A DNA stretch of 64,000 nucleotides from Sphingomonas sp. Y38-1Y (GTDB taxonomy: Bacteria; Pseudomonadota; Alphaproteobacteria; Sphingomonadales; Sphingomonadaceae): the NCBI RefSeq assembly GCF_032391395.1, contig NZ_CP135916.1, positions 1,364,001-1,428,000 on the forward strand, read 5' to 3'. The notes under the pieces were generated by a model, which worked only from the letters and a program-made list of their open reading frames with translations, was not told the DNA's origin and did not search any database. Shown piece after piece: positions 7,029 through 15,138 of the stretch (its first letter is position 1; each line of letters opens with the position of its first letter). Position numbers and translations under genes: made by a program.

Positions 7029-9755
7029 ATGACAAAGCCTGTGGCCTTCGCCAGCCTGCTCCTCCTCACCTCGACGCTGGTCGCGCCTGCCGCGCTGGCG
7101 CAGACGAGCGGCGGCGGCGCGCCCGCGACGAACGCGAGCCCGCCCGCGCAGGTGGTCAGCCCCAGCGCCGGCCAGCCGGGCACGCCGCCCGACACCGGCC
7201 CGGACGCCTCGCAGGCGCCCGACGCGCAGGACGAGGTCGAGGTTTCGGTCCCCGGCGCCAGCAGCGGCGATGCCGGCGACGACATCGTCGTCATCGGCCG
7301 CAATATCCCCAACATCGTCCGCAACACGCCGCAGGTCGTCTCGGTCCTGTCGAGCGAGGACATCGCGCGCACGGGCGAGGGCGACATCGCCGGCGCGCTC
7401 AGCCGCGTCACCGGCCTGTCGGTGGTCGGCAACGGCTTCGTGTTCGTCCGCGGCCTTGGCGACCGCTATTCCTCGTCGCTGCTCAACGGGTCGCCGCTGC
7501 CCAGCCCCGAGCCGCTGCGCCGCGTGGTGCCGCTCGACATCTTCCCGACCAACGTCATCGCCTCCAGCCTCGTCCAGAAGAGCTTCTCGGCCAATTTCCC
7601 GGGTGAGTTCGGCGGCGGCGTCATCAACCTGACGACGAAGGCGGCGCCCAAGAAGAGCTTCCTCCAGATCGGCGGATCGGTCGGTTTCGACACCGCGACC
7701 ACGGCCGAGCTCGGCTATACCTATGACGGCGGGTCGCACGACTGGCTCGGCTATGACAGCGGCGAGCGCAAGATCCCCGGCTTCATCCGCGAGGCCGGCA
7801 TGAACGGCACCGGCGTGACCGCCGCGCAGGTGACCGAGCTCACCAATGCCGAGACGTCGCTCGTCTTCGAGAACCGCAACATCCCCGCCAACTTCTCGGG
7901 CGAGATCAGCGCGGGCACGTCGTTCGACGTCGGCGCGACGCGCATCGGCCTGATCGCCGGCGGCGGCCTGTCCAACACCTGGCGCACGCGCGACGCGATC
8001 CAGCAGGTCGCGATCGACCAGGACGGCAGCCTCGTCAGCGACTTCCGTAACGTCGCCACCGATCACCGCGCGCTCGTCAACGGCCTGTTCGGTGTCGGCG
8101 CCGAGGTCGGCCGCCATCGCCTGCGCTGGACCAACCTCTACATCCACGACACGCTGAAGCAGGCGATCCTGGGGCAGGGCGAGGACCAGAACAACCTCGA
8201 CCTCCTCAACCAGAACACCAACTGGTTCGAGCGCCAGCTGTTCACGACCCAGGGCGTGGCCGAGCTGAAGTTCGGCAATCTCAACGTCGACCTGCGCGGC
8301 GCTTATGCCAACACGCAGCGCAACTCGCCGTACGAGCGGACCTTCACCTACCTCTTCTCGCCGCAGGTCGGCGACTACATCAACAACCTCGCCAACCAGT
8401 CGCTTGCGCAGATCGCGTTCAGCGAGCTCAACGAGGATCTGTGGTCGGGCAGCGTCGACCTTGGCTACGACCTCGATCTCGACACGCCGGTGACGGTGCA
8501 GGCGGGCTATGCCTATTCGGACGCGGACCGTACCTCGTTCCGCTACCAGTTCCGCTATCAAGCGCTGAACGGCCTCGATCTGGCCGAGCAGCAGCTGCGC
8601 CCGGACTATCTGCTGAGCGACTATAACGTCATCCTCAACAACATCGTCCTTCAGAACGAATCGACGTCGCAGGGCGCGGCGGCCTACACCGCGTCGCTGC
8701 GCACCCATGCCGGCTATTTCCAGGTCGAGACAGAGGCCTTCGAGGGTCTGCGCGCCCAGGTCGGCGTCCGCTATGAGGATGCCGAGCAGCGCGTGCTGCC
8801 GGTCGGCACCAACGTGACGGGCACCAACCTCAACAACGGCTACTGGCTGCCCGCCTCGACGATCACGTGGAACTTCGCCGAGAACATGCAGCTTCGCCTG
8901 CACGCCTCGAAGACGATCGCGCGGCCGCAGTTCCGCGAGCTGGCGCCGCAGATCTATCTCGACTTCGAATCGAACCGGCAGTTCATCGGCAACCCGCGCC
9001 TGACCGACAGCGAGCTCTACAACCTGGAGGCGCGGTACGAGTGGTTCTTCAAGCGTGACCAGCGCCTGACCGCCGCGGGCTTCTTCAAGCGCATCGAGAA
9101 CCCGATCGAGGCGTTCGGATCGCCGGGCGCCGGCAGCTCGTCGCTGCTGACCAGCTTCTCCAACGCGCCCGGTGCCAAGCTGTACGGCGGCGAGGTCGAG
9201 CTGGTGAAGCACTTCCCGCTGGACGGGATCGGCCTGGGCGACCTGTTCGCGACCAAGCGCGCGGTGCTGATCGCCAACTATACCTATACCAAGTCGGAGC
9301 TGGACGCGCAGAACCAGTCCGTCGTCAATCCGATCAACGTCAACGGCCCGCTGATCCCGGCAAGCCAGCTGTTCGTCGACGGCAGCCCGCTGGTCGGCCA
9401 GTCGAACCACCTGGTCAACGCGCAGTTCGGCCTGGAAGACACCGAGATGCTGAGCCAGGTAACGCTCCTGGTAAACTATGCCAGCGAGCGGATCACCAAC
9501 CGCGGCGCGATCGTCAACGGCGTCCGCCTGCCCGACATCCGCGAGAAGCCGGGCTGGCGCTTCGACGTGGTGTGGCGCCAGGGCATCCCGCTGGGCAGCG
9601 ACGACGACAAGCAGGTCGAGCTGAAGTTCGAGGCGCGCAACCTGACCAAGACGCGCTACCAGGAGTTCCAGATCTTCAACAACGGCGCGCGCGCCGACGT
9701 GAACACCTATGACCTGGGCCGGATCTTCAGCTTCGGGGTGAGCGTGGGTCTTTGA
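7029..9755 (+). CDS. TonB-dependent outer-membrane receptor
   Basis: A 908-residue receptor. The start at 7029 is chosen because it begins a clean signal peptide (about 25 residues ending APAALAQ); the frame stays open for 18 codons upstream, which would spoil it. After a Pro/Gly/Ala-rich stretch comes the plug domain: DIVVIGRNIPNIVRNTPQVV, SSEDIARTGEGDIAGALSRV, then FVRGLGDRYSSSLLNG and PLPSPEPLRRVVPLD. A 22-strand barrel fills the rest. The LGDRYSS/PSPEPLRR plug belongs to a receptor subfamily common in sphingomonads and distinct from classical siderophore receptors. It imports or exports an unknown ligand using TonB-ExbBD energy. The lipoprotein upstream is the probable partner. The last residue is Leu rather than the usual Phe. 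Confidence 0.9.
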   Translation: MTKPVAFASLLLLTSTLVAPAALAQTSGGGAPATNASPPAQVVSPSAGQPGTPPDTGPDASQAPDAQDEVEVSVPGASSGDAGDDIVVIGRNIPNIVRNTPQVVSVLSSEDIARTGEGDIAGALSRVTGLSVVGNGFVFVRGLGDRYSSSLLNGSPLPSPEPLRRVVPLDIFPTNVIASSLVQKSFSANFPGEFGGGVINLTTKAAPKKSFLQIGGSVGFDTATTAELGYTYDGGSHDWLGYDSGERKIPGFIREAGMNGTGVTAAQVTELTNAETSLVFENRNIPANFSGEISAGTSFDVGATRIGLIAGGGLSNTWRTRDAIQQVAIDQDGSLVSDFRNVATDHRALVNGLFGVGAEVGRHRLRWTNLYIHDTLKQAILGQGEDQNNLDLLNQNTNWFERQLFTTQGVAELKFGNLNVDLRGAYANTQRNSPYERTFTYLFSPQVGDYINNLANQSLAQIAFSELNEDLWSGSVDLGYDLDLDTPVTVQAGYAYSDADRTSFRYQFRYQALNGLDLAEQQLRPDYLLSDYNVILNNIVLQNESTSQGAAAYTASLRTHAGYFQVETEAFEGLRAQVGVRYEDAEQRVLPVGTNVTGTNLNNGYWLPASTITWNFAENMQLRLHASKTIARPQFRELAPQIYLDFESNRQFIGNPRLTDSELYNLEARYEWFFKRDQRLTAAGFFKRIENPIEAFGSPGAGSSSLLTSFSNAPGAKLYGGEVELVKHFPLDGIGLGDLFATKRAVLIANYTYTKSELDAQNQSVVNPINVNGPLIPASQLFVDGSPLVGQSNHLVNAQFGLEDTEMLSQVTLLVNYASERITNRGAIVNGVRLPDIREKPGWRFDVVWRQGIPLGSDDDKQVELKFEARNLTKTRYQEFQIFNNGARADVNTYDLGRIFSFGVSVGL

Positions 9756-9763
9756 TCCACGTC

Positions 9764-9781
9764 CTCCCGCGAAAGCGGGAG
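9764..9781. repeat. Single short palindrome (type D unit)
   Basis: CTCCCGCGAAAGCGGGAG is a perfect small palindrome just past the receptor stop codon. It resembles the paired units found at 63352-63427. Confidence 0.5.
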
Positions 9782-9808
9782 CGCGGCGTACCGAGTTAAA
9801 GGGGGATC

Positions 9809-9840
9809 GGGCTTTCGGCGACCATGCCGAAGGCCCTTTC
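9809..9840 (+). terminator. Intrinsic terminator after the TonB-dependent receptor
   Basis: GGGCTTTCGGC pairs with GCCGAAGGCCC across a 6-base loop (9809-9836) and is followed by TTTCTCG. It closes the lipoprotein-receptor transcription unit. Confidence 0.75.
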
Positions 9841-9848
9841 TCGTCCAG

Positions 9849-9882
9849 CTCCGTTCGTGCTGAGCCTGTCGAAGCACGTGCC
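9849..9882. repeat. Half copy of the CGTTCGTGCTGAGC repeat (type B)
   Basis: TCCGTTCGTGCTGAGCCTG followed by TCGAAGCACGTG matches the left arm of the repeat pair at 13818. No inverted partner is visible nearby. Together with the terminator and small palindrome it fills the 183-base gap before the next gene. Confidence 0.55.
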
Positions 9883-9938
9883 CGGCGACACGCCCTTAGA
9901 CTAGCAACGGTAGCGGCGGCGAAGCTCGGTCTAGCCGC

Positions 9939-10589
9939 TCACCAGCCCCAGGGGCGCTCGCGGTACCATTTGGTGATGACGTACTTCGTCCCCGCGCGCA
10001 CCTTCATCCCGTGGTGAAGCGTCGCCGGGTTCGGCCGACCGTCGGAACGCAGGTTGTTCCAGGCGAGGAGCTTGCCCGTTTCCGGCTGGACGAGCTTGTC
10101 GACCACCTTGAACCGCGTGGCGCCGCCGGCTTCGGGTTCGTTGAGGTAGATCATCAGCGTCCAGGTGCGGTTGCCCGCAACCGAGCAGAATTTGGCGAAG
10201 TCTGCGCCCTTGGGCTCGAAATAGTCGGTGTGCGCCTTGAACTCCTGACCCACGGCATAGCGCTGGCCCTGCACCGGCTCGCCATGGCGCGGATCGAGGC
10301 CGCTGAAGGCGGCGATCGCCGCTTCGAGTCGTTCGACCGCGGGCTCGGCGGCGTCGAGGTCGCAGGTCTCGCTCGTCCGAAACGCATTGTCGCCATTGGC
10401 ATCCGCCAGCGTGGAGGGGCGGCGGTCCCGGTCGATCAGCGCGATCAGCTCGGCGCAGTGCGCGGCATCTAGGAAGCCCTTGGCGATGAACAGCGTCAGC
10501 TTGGGATTTGGCAGCTTCTGCACGCCGGGCTGCGCGGCGATGTGCGCCACCACAGGCTCGCTGGGATGTCCCGATCCGAGATTGCTCAT
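9939..10589 (-). CDS. 2-oxoglutarate/Fe(II) oxygenase, prolyl 4-hydroxylase alpha-subunit type
   Basis: 216 residues from the ATG at 10589, which has AGGAAGG just upstream; an upstream in-frame ATG at 10763 would add a low-complexity tail running into the divergent gene. The C-terminal half is the double-stranded beta-helix oxygenase fold. It has the iron ligands H120 and D122 (HTDYF) and H192 (TLHHG), and K202 (GTKY) in place to bind 2-oxoglutarate. A TWTLMIYLNEPEAGGATRF core strand lies between. Family members hydroxylate proline residues in proteins or peptides. The substrate here is unknown. It diverges from the GspE-like gene with 109 bases between the two starts. Confidence 0.85.
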   Translation of the reverse strand: MSNLGSGHPSEPVVAHIAAQPGVQKLPNPKLTLFIAKGFLDAAHCAELIALIDRDRRPSTLADANGDNAFRTSETCDLDAAEPAVERLEAAIAAFSGLDPRHGEPVQGQRYAVGQEFKAHTDYFEPKGADFAKFCSVAGNRTWTLMIYLNEPEAGGATRFKVVDKLVQPETGKLLAWNNLRSDGRPNPATLHHGMKVRAGTKYVITKWYRERPWGW

Positions 10590-10698
10590 CGCACCTTCCT
10601 GCCAGAGCGGCGCGCGTGCGACCAGCGTGCCATCAAACCGTAACCTTCGCGTCGCATCGCCGTCACCGATGGCCGCAGCAGCAAGGGGGCGGGGCGAC

Positions 10699-11772
10699 AT
10701 GGCGAGCGAAACCGCGATCGAGGCGCTGACCGCCGACGCGCTGGCACAGGGCGCGAGCGACATCCACCTCGATCTCGACGTCGATGCGGTGCGTGTGCGG
10801 CTGCGAGTCGATGGCCGGCTACGCGCCTGGGTGCCCTCACGGCTTCAGCCCGAGCGGCTGCGCGCCGATGCCTGGCAGGTCGTCGATGGCGGTGCCGACC
10901 GGCTCGCCGACTGGCATGTCGCGGCGCATGCCGATGGCGAGCGGCTGGCGCTGCGGCTGCGGTCGGAGCGGGCGGGCGGCGTCGCCGATGCATTGACGAC
11001 GCTGGGCTTCGCCGCCCCGCAGGCGCGGACGATGGTGCGCGCGCTCGAGCGGCCGGGCGGCGTCGCAGTGATCGCGGGTCCCGCGCATTCGGGACGGCGC
11101 CAGACGATCGCGGCGCTGCTCGGCGGCGAGGCGCGGACGCAGAGCGTGGTTGCGGTCGGGATCGATGACCTGCCGGGCGCGCTGACGATCGGCGAAGCCG
11201 GCGGGGGTCAGCAGGCGATCATGGAACGCGCGCTGACGCTCGATCCCGACGTGCTCGTGCTCGGCAGCCTGGACGATCGCGGATCGGCGTCGCTGGCGTT
11301 CCAGGTGGCGGCGAGCGGGCGGCGCGTGATCGCGCGGGTCGAGGCGCCGGACGCGATCACCGCGTTCGAGCGGCTACGCGGCCTGGGCGTCGATCGGCTG
11401 GCGCTGGCGGCGCATCTGCGCGCGGTGACGGCGCAGCGGCTGGGCATGCGGCTGTGCCATGGCTGCCGTCGTCCGGTGCAGGCAAGCAACCGCGTCGCCG
11501 CGTTGCTCGGCTTCGATCCGGGTGCGGTGATCCACGAAAGCGCGGGCTGCACCGACTGCGGCGGCCGGCGGACCGGCGGACGGATCGGGGTGTTCGAGCT
11601 GATCGCGTTCGACGCGGTGGTCGCGCGGCTGGTCAATGACGGCGCCGATGCGGCACTGCTGGCGCGGCATGCTTTCCTCAATGCGCCGCGGCTCGATTCG
11701 GCGGCGCGGGCGATGGCGCGCGAGGGGCTGATCGACGCGGTCGAGGCGATCCGGATCTCGCGCGGGGAATAA
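10699..11772 (+). CDS. GspE/PilB-like protein with degenerate ATPase motifs
   Basis: 357 residues from the ATG at 10699; the open frame extends upstream but over the divergent gene. The N-terminal part (residues 8-45) resembles the N2 domain of type II secretion/type IV pilus ATPases (QGASDIHLD, VRLRVDGRL). The C-terminal part keeps the two-CxxC zinc motif (C253, C256, C284, C287) and the GRIGVFELI strand. The catalytic motifs are altered: the Walker A position reads GPAHSGRR (127-134), lacking Lys and Thr; the usual GEIRD of Walker B is GSLDD (189-193); and the His-box LHTNDA is VEAPDA. No pilin, GspF or GspG genes are nearby. It is probably a non-hydrolysing relative, though it might still bind nucleotide or a partner. 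Confidence 0.75.
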   Translation: MASETAIEALTADALAQGASDIHLDLDVDAVRVRLRVDGRLRAWVPSRLQPERLRADAWQVVDGGADRLADWHVAAHADGERLALRLRSERAGGVADALTTLGFAAPQARTMVRALERPGGVAVIAGPAHSGRRQTIAALLGGEARTQSVVAVGIDDLPGALTIGEAGGGQQAIMERALTLDPDVLVLGSLDDRGSASLAFQVAASGRRVIARVEAPDAITAFERLRGLGVDRLALAAHLRAVTAQRLGMRLCHGCRRPVQASNRVAALLGFDPGAVIHESAGCTDCGGRRTGGRIGVFELIAFDAVVARLVNDGADAALLARHAFLNAPRLDSAARAMAREGLIDAVEAIRISRGE

Positions 11773-11794
11773 GGACGAGCGCGTCGCGCCCGAC

Positions 11795-12436
11795 TTACTG
11801 CGCCATCCCCTTCGCCCCGGCCTGCATCGCCAGGAAGCGGTCGAGGAGGACGAGGCGGAGCGCAATGCCCTCGCGCCACGGCGCGTTCGGCGGCGATAGC
11901 CGGAGCGCGCGCAGCCAGGCAGGACGCGCGGCGGCAAGGTCGCCGGCGCGGACATAGGCTAGCCCTTCGTAGAAATAAGGGCCGGGATGCTGCGGGTTGA
12001 TGAGGTGCGCGCGGCGGAACGCCATCCGCGCCGCGGGCGACATCGCGCCGTCCGCGCCCGCCGTCGCAAAGGCGAAGCCCGTCCACAGCGGCAGGCTGTT
12101 GGGCGCGGAGCGGACGCCGCCCAGCATCGCCCGCGCCGCCTTTCGCTCCTCGCCCGCGCGGGTCAGCGCGTCGGCGATGAAGAAATAGCTGTCGCTATAC
12201 TGAAAGCGGCCGAACAGTTGCTGGCGTAGCGTCACCAGCTCGGCATCGGCGACGCCGACGGGGGGCTCGGTCTTGGGCGTCGCAGCGGGAAGTGCCGGCG
12301 ATCCCTGAAGCGCATAGCCGGTCGCGCCCAGCATCAGCGCCGCGCCGGCGAAGCCGACCACCGCCTTTGGCAGGCGAAGCACGAGCATCAGCGCGAGCGC
12401 CGCGGCCGCGATGCCGGCGAGCGCGAACCAGCCCAT
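11795..12436 (-). CDS. Membrane-anchored TPR protein, cytochrome c biogenesis (CcmH/NrfG)-like
   Basis: 213 residues. Two hydrophobic segments near the N-terminus (about 4-20 and 26-46) are followed by a soluble part with tetratricopeptide-like helix pairs (SDSYFFIADALTRAGEERKA, PGPYFYEGLAYVRAGDLAAA). Such proteins hold apocytochrome c or act as general envelope scaffolds. No other ccm genes are in the window, so the precise role is open. It is 25 bases downstream of the leucine-dehydrogenase-type gene on the same strand and convergent with the GspE-like gene (22-base gap). Confidence 0.6.
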   Translation of the reverse strand: MGWFALAGIAAAALALMLVLRLPKAVVGFAGAALMLGATGYALQGSPALPAATPKTEPPVGVADAELVTLRQQLFGRFQYSDSYFFIADALTRAGEERKAARAMLGGVRSAPNSLPLWTGFAFATAGADGAMSPAARMAFRRAHLINPQHPGPYFYEGLAYVRAGDLAAARPAWLRALRLSPPNAPWREGIALRLVLLDRFLAMQAGAKGMAQ

Positions 12437-12461
12437 CAGCCGCGTCCGCGCTCGGAAGACA

Positions 12462-13514
12462 TCAGGCGCGCCCGATCAGGCGCATCGCCTGGGCATCGGC
12501 GACCTGCGCCGCGGGCGTGTCGGTGCGCTCGCTCTCGGCCCACACAGCCTCGAGCCGCTCGGGAATGCGCGCGATGCGGCTCTCCACCTCGGCGCGGTCG
12601 CCCTGGCCGAGATATTCGAGGCCCACATTGATGATGCCGCCGGCGTTGATGACGTAGTCGGGGGCATAGAGGATGCCGCGATCGTGGATCGCCCGACCCT
12701 CAACTCGCGTCGCGAGCTGGTTGTTGGCGCCGCCCGCGACCGCCTTGCAGCGGAGCGCCGCGATCGACGTCTCGGTCAGGATCGCGCCCAGCGCATTGGG
12801 GCTGACGATGTCGGCCTCGACGCCCAGGATCGCGTCGGGATCGGCCAGCGCCGCGCCAAGCTCGTCGGCCATCGCGCTCGCGCGGTCGCAATTGACGTCG
12901 GCCAGCGTCAGCCGCGCGCCGTCGTTGGCGAGCAGGCGAGCGAGGCCGCCGCCGACGCTGCCCAGGCCCTGGATCGCGACATGGACGCCCGCCATGTCGT
13001 CGGTGCCGAGCGCACGCTTCGCCGCCGCTCGGACGCCCAGATAGACGCCGTGCGCGGTAAAGGGACCGGGGTCGCCGCCGGCGCCGCCGCTCGCTTTGAC
13101 GGGCAGGCCCGAGGCGTAGCGCGTCTCGCCAGCGATCGTCGTCAGGTCGGCCTCTGAAATGCCGACATCCTCGGCCGTCACATAGCGACCGCCGAGCGAT
13201 TCGACCGCGCGGCCGAACGCCTTGAGCATCTCGGGCGTTTTGGTGCGGTTGGCATCGGCCAGGATCACGCCCTTGCCGCCGCCCATGGGGAGCCCGGCCA
13301 TCGCGTTCTTGAAGCTCATGCCGCGCGACAGGCGCAGCGCGTCGGTGATAGCCGCGCGCGGATCGGCATAATGCCAGAAGCGCACGCCGCCCGCCGCCGG
13401 GCCCAAGGTCGTCGAATGCACCGCGATCACGGCCTGCAAGCCGCTCACCGGATCGGTGAAGAGGTGAACACCCTCATGGTCGTCGAAGTCGGGGAATCCC
13501 CAGTCGGTAAGCAC
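12462..13514 (-). CDS. Leucine dehydrogenase-type amino-acid dehydrogenase (Glu/Leu/Phe/Val family)
   Basis: 350 residues from a GTG at 13514, beginning MLTDWGFPDFDDHEGV. The frame is open further upstream but would then be encoded by the tRNA-His gene, so that extension is rejected. The dimerisation/catalytic domain has GLPMGGGKGVILAD with the catalytic Lys, preceded by TLGPAAGGVRFW. The Rossmann domain follows with VAIQGLGSVGGGLARLL (about residues 175-191). It should interconvert branched-chain amino acids and 2-oxo acids with NAD and ammonia; Leu, Val or Phe preference cannot be read from sequence. The gene lies 36 bases downstream of tRNA-His on the same strand with no visible terminator between. 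Confidence 0.85.
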   Translation of the reverse strand: MLTDWGFPDFDDHEGVHLFTDPVSGLQAVIAVHSTTLGPAAGGVRFWHYADPRAAITDALRLSRGMSFKNAMAGLPMGGGKGVILADANRTKTPEMLKAFGRAVESLGGRYVTAEDVGISEADLTTIAGETRYASGLPVKASGGAGGDPGPFTAHGVYLGVRAAAKRALGTDDMAGVHVAIQGLGSVGGGLARLLANDGARLTLADVNCDRASAMADELGAALADPDAILGVEADIVSPNALGAILTETSIAALRCKAVAGGANNQLATRVEGRAIHDRGILYAPDYVINAGGIINVGLEYLGQGDRAEVESRIARIPERLEAVWAESERTDTPAAQVADAQAMRLIGRA

Positions 13515-13550
13515 GTGACAATCCGCCGATCGCAGGAAGGAAGGGGGAGG

Positions 13551-13628
13551 TGGGGCGGACGACGGGACTTGAACCCGCGACCCTCGGTACCACAAACCGA
13601 TGCTCTAACCAACTGAGCTACGACCGCC
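13551..13628 (-). tRNA. tRNA-His (GTG anticodon)
   Basis: Read on the minus strand this folds as a full cloverleaf. The D arm is GCTC...GAGC, the anticodon loop TTGTGGT carries GTG, the T loop is TTCAAGT, and CCA is encoded. An extra G at position -1 faces C73, the hallmark of histidine tRNA. The acceptor stem has one U-U mismatch (position 5 against 68). Confidence 0.95.
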
Positions 13629-13640
13629 ACTGAGCCCGCG

Positions 13641-13669
13641 CGCCTAGACCCAATTCGCGCGCCGCGCAA
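13641..13669 (-). promoter_or_regulatory. Promoter of tRNA-His
   Basis: Reading the minus strand, TTGCGC (-35) and TAGGCG (-10) are separated by 17 bases. The 12-base GC-rich CGCGGGCTCAGT separates the -10 from the tRNA 5' end. The tRNA-Pro gene at 41424 has the same arrangement with 10 of these 12 bases identical. Confidence 0.5.
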
Positions 13670-13722
13670 GATCGTTGCGCGGGTTTGGTGGAGGTTTTGA
13701 GCGGGGGCGCCTTTCCAGAACC

Positions 13723-13808
13723 GTCACCCCGGACTTGATCCGGGGTCCCGCTGCCTCTCCGGGCCTGTGCAAAGAACAAGCGGGATCCCGGATCAAGTCC
13801 GGGATGAC
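13723..13808. repeat. Paired palindromic repeat (type C)
   Basis: GTCACCCCGGACTTGATCCG (13723-13742) and its inverted partner CGGATCAAGTCCGGGATGAC (13789-13808) face each other. Each arm is itself a palindrome (CCCCGGACTTGATCCGGGG on the left). It lies between tRNA-His and bioA. Confidence 0.75.
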
Positions 13809-13817
13809 GCGCTCAAC

Positions 13818-13902
13818 TCCGTTCGTGCTGAGCTTGTCGAAGCACGTGTTCGAAGCGGCACGGTTTGGGGCACGTCCTTCGACAGGCTCAGGACGAGCGG
13901 AG
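13818..13902. repeat. Paired inverted repeat (type B) that runs into the 3' end of bioA
   Basis: The left arm CTCCGTTCGTGCTGAGC (13818-13834, continuing TTGTCGAAGCACGTG) faces the right arm GTCCTTCGACAGGCTCAGG (13874-13892, continuing ACGAGCGGAG). The right arm contains the bioA stop codon (13888-13890) and its last codons. Confidence 0.65.
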
Positions 13903-15138
13903 CGTTCGGATCGCGTCCTCGATCGCGCCGTAGACCTGCGCCAGATCAACCTCGCCCACGCAATAAGGCGGCATCACATACACCGTGTTGCCGAGCGGGC
14001 GGAGGAGCACGCCGGCGGCGGCGCAGTGCGCCTTGATCGCAGGGCCGAGCGCCGAGAGATAACCGCTGCGCGTATCCTCGACCTCGAACGCGGCGAGGGT
14101 GCCGAGCGTGCGGGCGGCGGTGACGCCCGGCCATCCGGCCGCCCGATCCATCCAGCCGCGCTGACGCTCGCCCAGTGCGGCGACGCGGTCGAGCACCGGC
14201 TCTTCCTGCCAGATGGCGAGGTTGGCGGCGGCGGCGGCGCAGGCGATCGGATTGGCGGTATAGCTCGACGAGTGGAAGAACATGCGCGCGCGGTCGTCCG
14301 AGTAGTGCGCGTCATAGACGGGTGCGCTGGCCAGCGTGACCGCGAGCGGAAGGCTGCCGCCGGTCAGCCCCTTGGACAGGCACATGATGTTGGGGACCAC
14401 GCCCGCCTGTTCGCAGGCGGTGAGCGTGCCGGTGCGGCCCCAGCCGGTCATCACCTCATCGGCGATGAACAGCACGCCGTGCCGCGCACAGATCGCCGCC
14501 ATCGCCGCGAGCCGCTCGGCCGGATACATCCGCATGCCCCCCGCACCGAGCACCAGCGGTTCGACGATCAGCGCCGCCGGCCGCTCGCGGCACGCGGCCT
14601 CCAGCGCGACGAGTGCGGCGTCGTCGTCGGGGAAGGGAAGGGTGCCGACGTCGAACAGCAGCGGCGCATAGGCAGCGTTGAACACGCCGCGCGCGCCGAC
14701 CGACATCGCCCCGATCGTGTCGCCGTGATAGCTTCCCTCCAGCACGAGGATTCGGTGGCGCGGCTGCCCCCGCGCGGTCCAGAAGCCGAGCGCCATCTTC
14801 AGCGCGACCTCGACCGCTGTCGATCCCGAATCGGAAAAGAACACGTGTGCGAGTTGCGGCGGGAACAGCGCGGCGAGGCCGTCGGCCACCGCCTCAGCCT
14901 GGGGATGGGTGTGGCCGGCGAAGATGATCTGGTCGGTGCTCGCCGCGGCCTCGGCGATGGCGGCGGCGATGCGCGGGTGGGCGTGGCCATGCGTCGTCAC
15001 CCACCAACTCGAAATCGCGTCGATCAGCCGATCGCCGGTGTCGGTCCAGAGATAGGCGCCCTCGGTGCGGACGATGCGGGGGATCGGCTCGCCCAGACCA
15101 TGCTGGGTAAAGGGGTGCCAGATGCGCGTGCGGGTCAT
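13888..15138 (-). CDS. bioA: Adenosylmethionine-8-amino-7-oxononanoate aminotransferase
   Basis: A 416-residue class III PLP aminotransferase. It converts 7-keto-8-aminopelargonate (KAPA) to 7,8-diaminopelargonate using S-adenosylmethionine in biotin synthesis. Visible features: N-terminal [10 protein letters not shown], cofactor region [23 protein letters not shown], and the Schiff-base Lys in LSKGLTGG. The start overlaps the bioD stop by 4 bases (ATGA, 15135-15138). The last residues and the stop codon lie inside a dispersed repeat, so the extreme C-terminus (TLRSS) is probably repeat-derived. Confidence 0.95.
   Translation of the reverse strand: MTRTRIWHPFTQHGLGEPIPRIVRTEGAYLWTDTGDRLIDAISSWWVTTHGHAHPRIAAAIAEAAASTDQIIFAGHTHPQAEAVADGLAALFPPQLAHVFFSDSGSTAVEVALKMALGFWTARGQPRHRILVLEGSYHGDTIGAMSVGARGVFNAAYAPLLFDVGTLPFPDDDAALVALEAACRERPAALIVEPLVLGAGGMRMYPAERLAAMAAICARHGVLFIADEVMTGWGRTGTLTACEQAGVVPNIMCLSKGLTGGSLPLAVTLASAPVYDAHYSDDRARMFFHSSSYTANPIACAAAAANLAIWQEEPVLDRVAALGERQRGWMDRAAGWPGVTAARTLGTLAAFEVEDTRSGYLSALGPAIKAHCAAAGVLLRPLGNTVYVMPPYCVGEVDLAQVYGAIEDAIRTLRSS

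Noticed and set aside
5151..9410. 1419-codon open frame on the minus strand across the lipoprotein and receptor genes
   Set aside because: It is antisense to two well-supported genes. Its protein is a low-complexity Arg/Ala/Val/Asp mix without any domain, the usual by-product of GC-rich codon bias.
13515..13595. N-terminal extension of the dehydrogenase gene starting at 13595
   Set aside because: The added residues would be encoded by the tRNA-His gene itself; the GTG at 13514 gives the expected family length.
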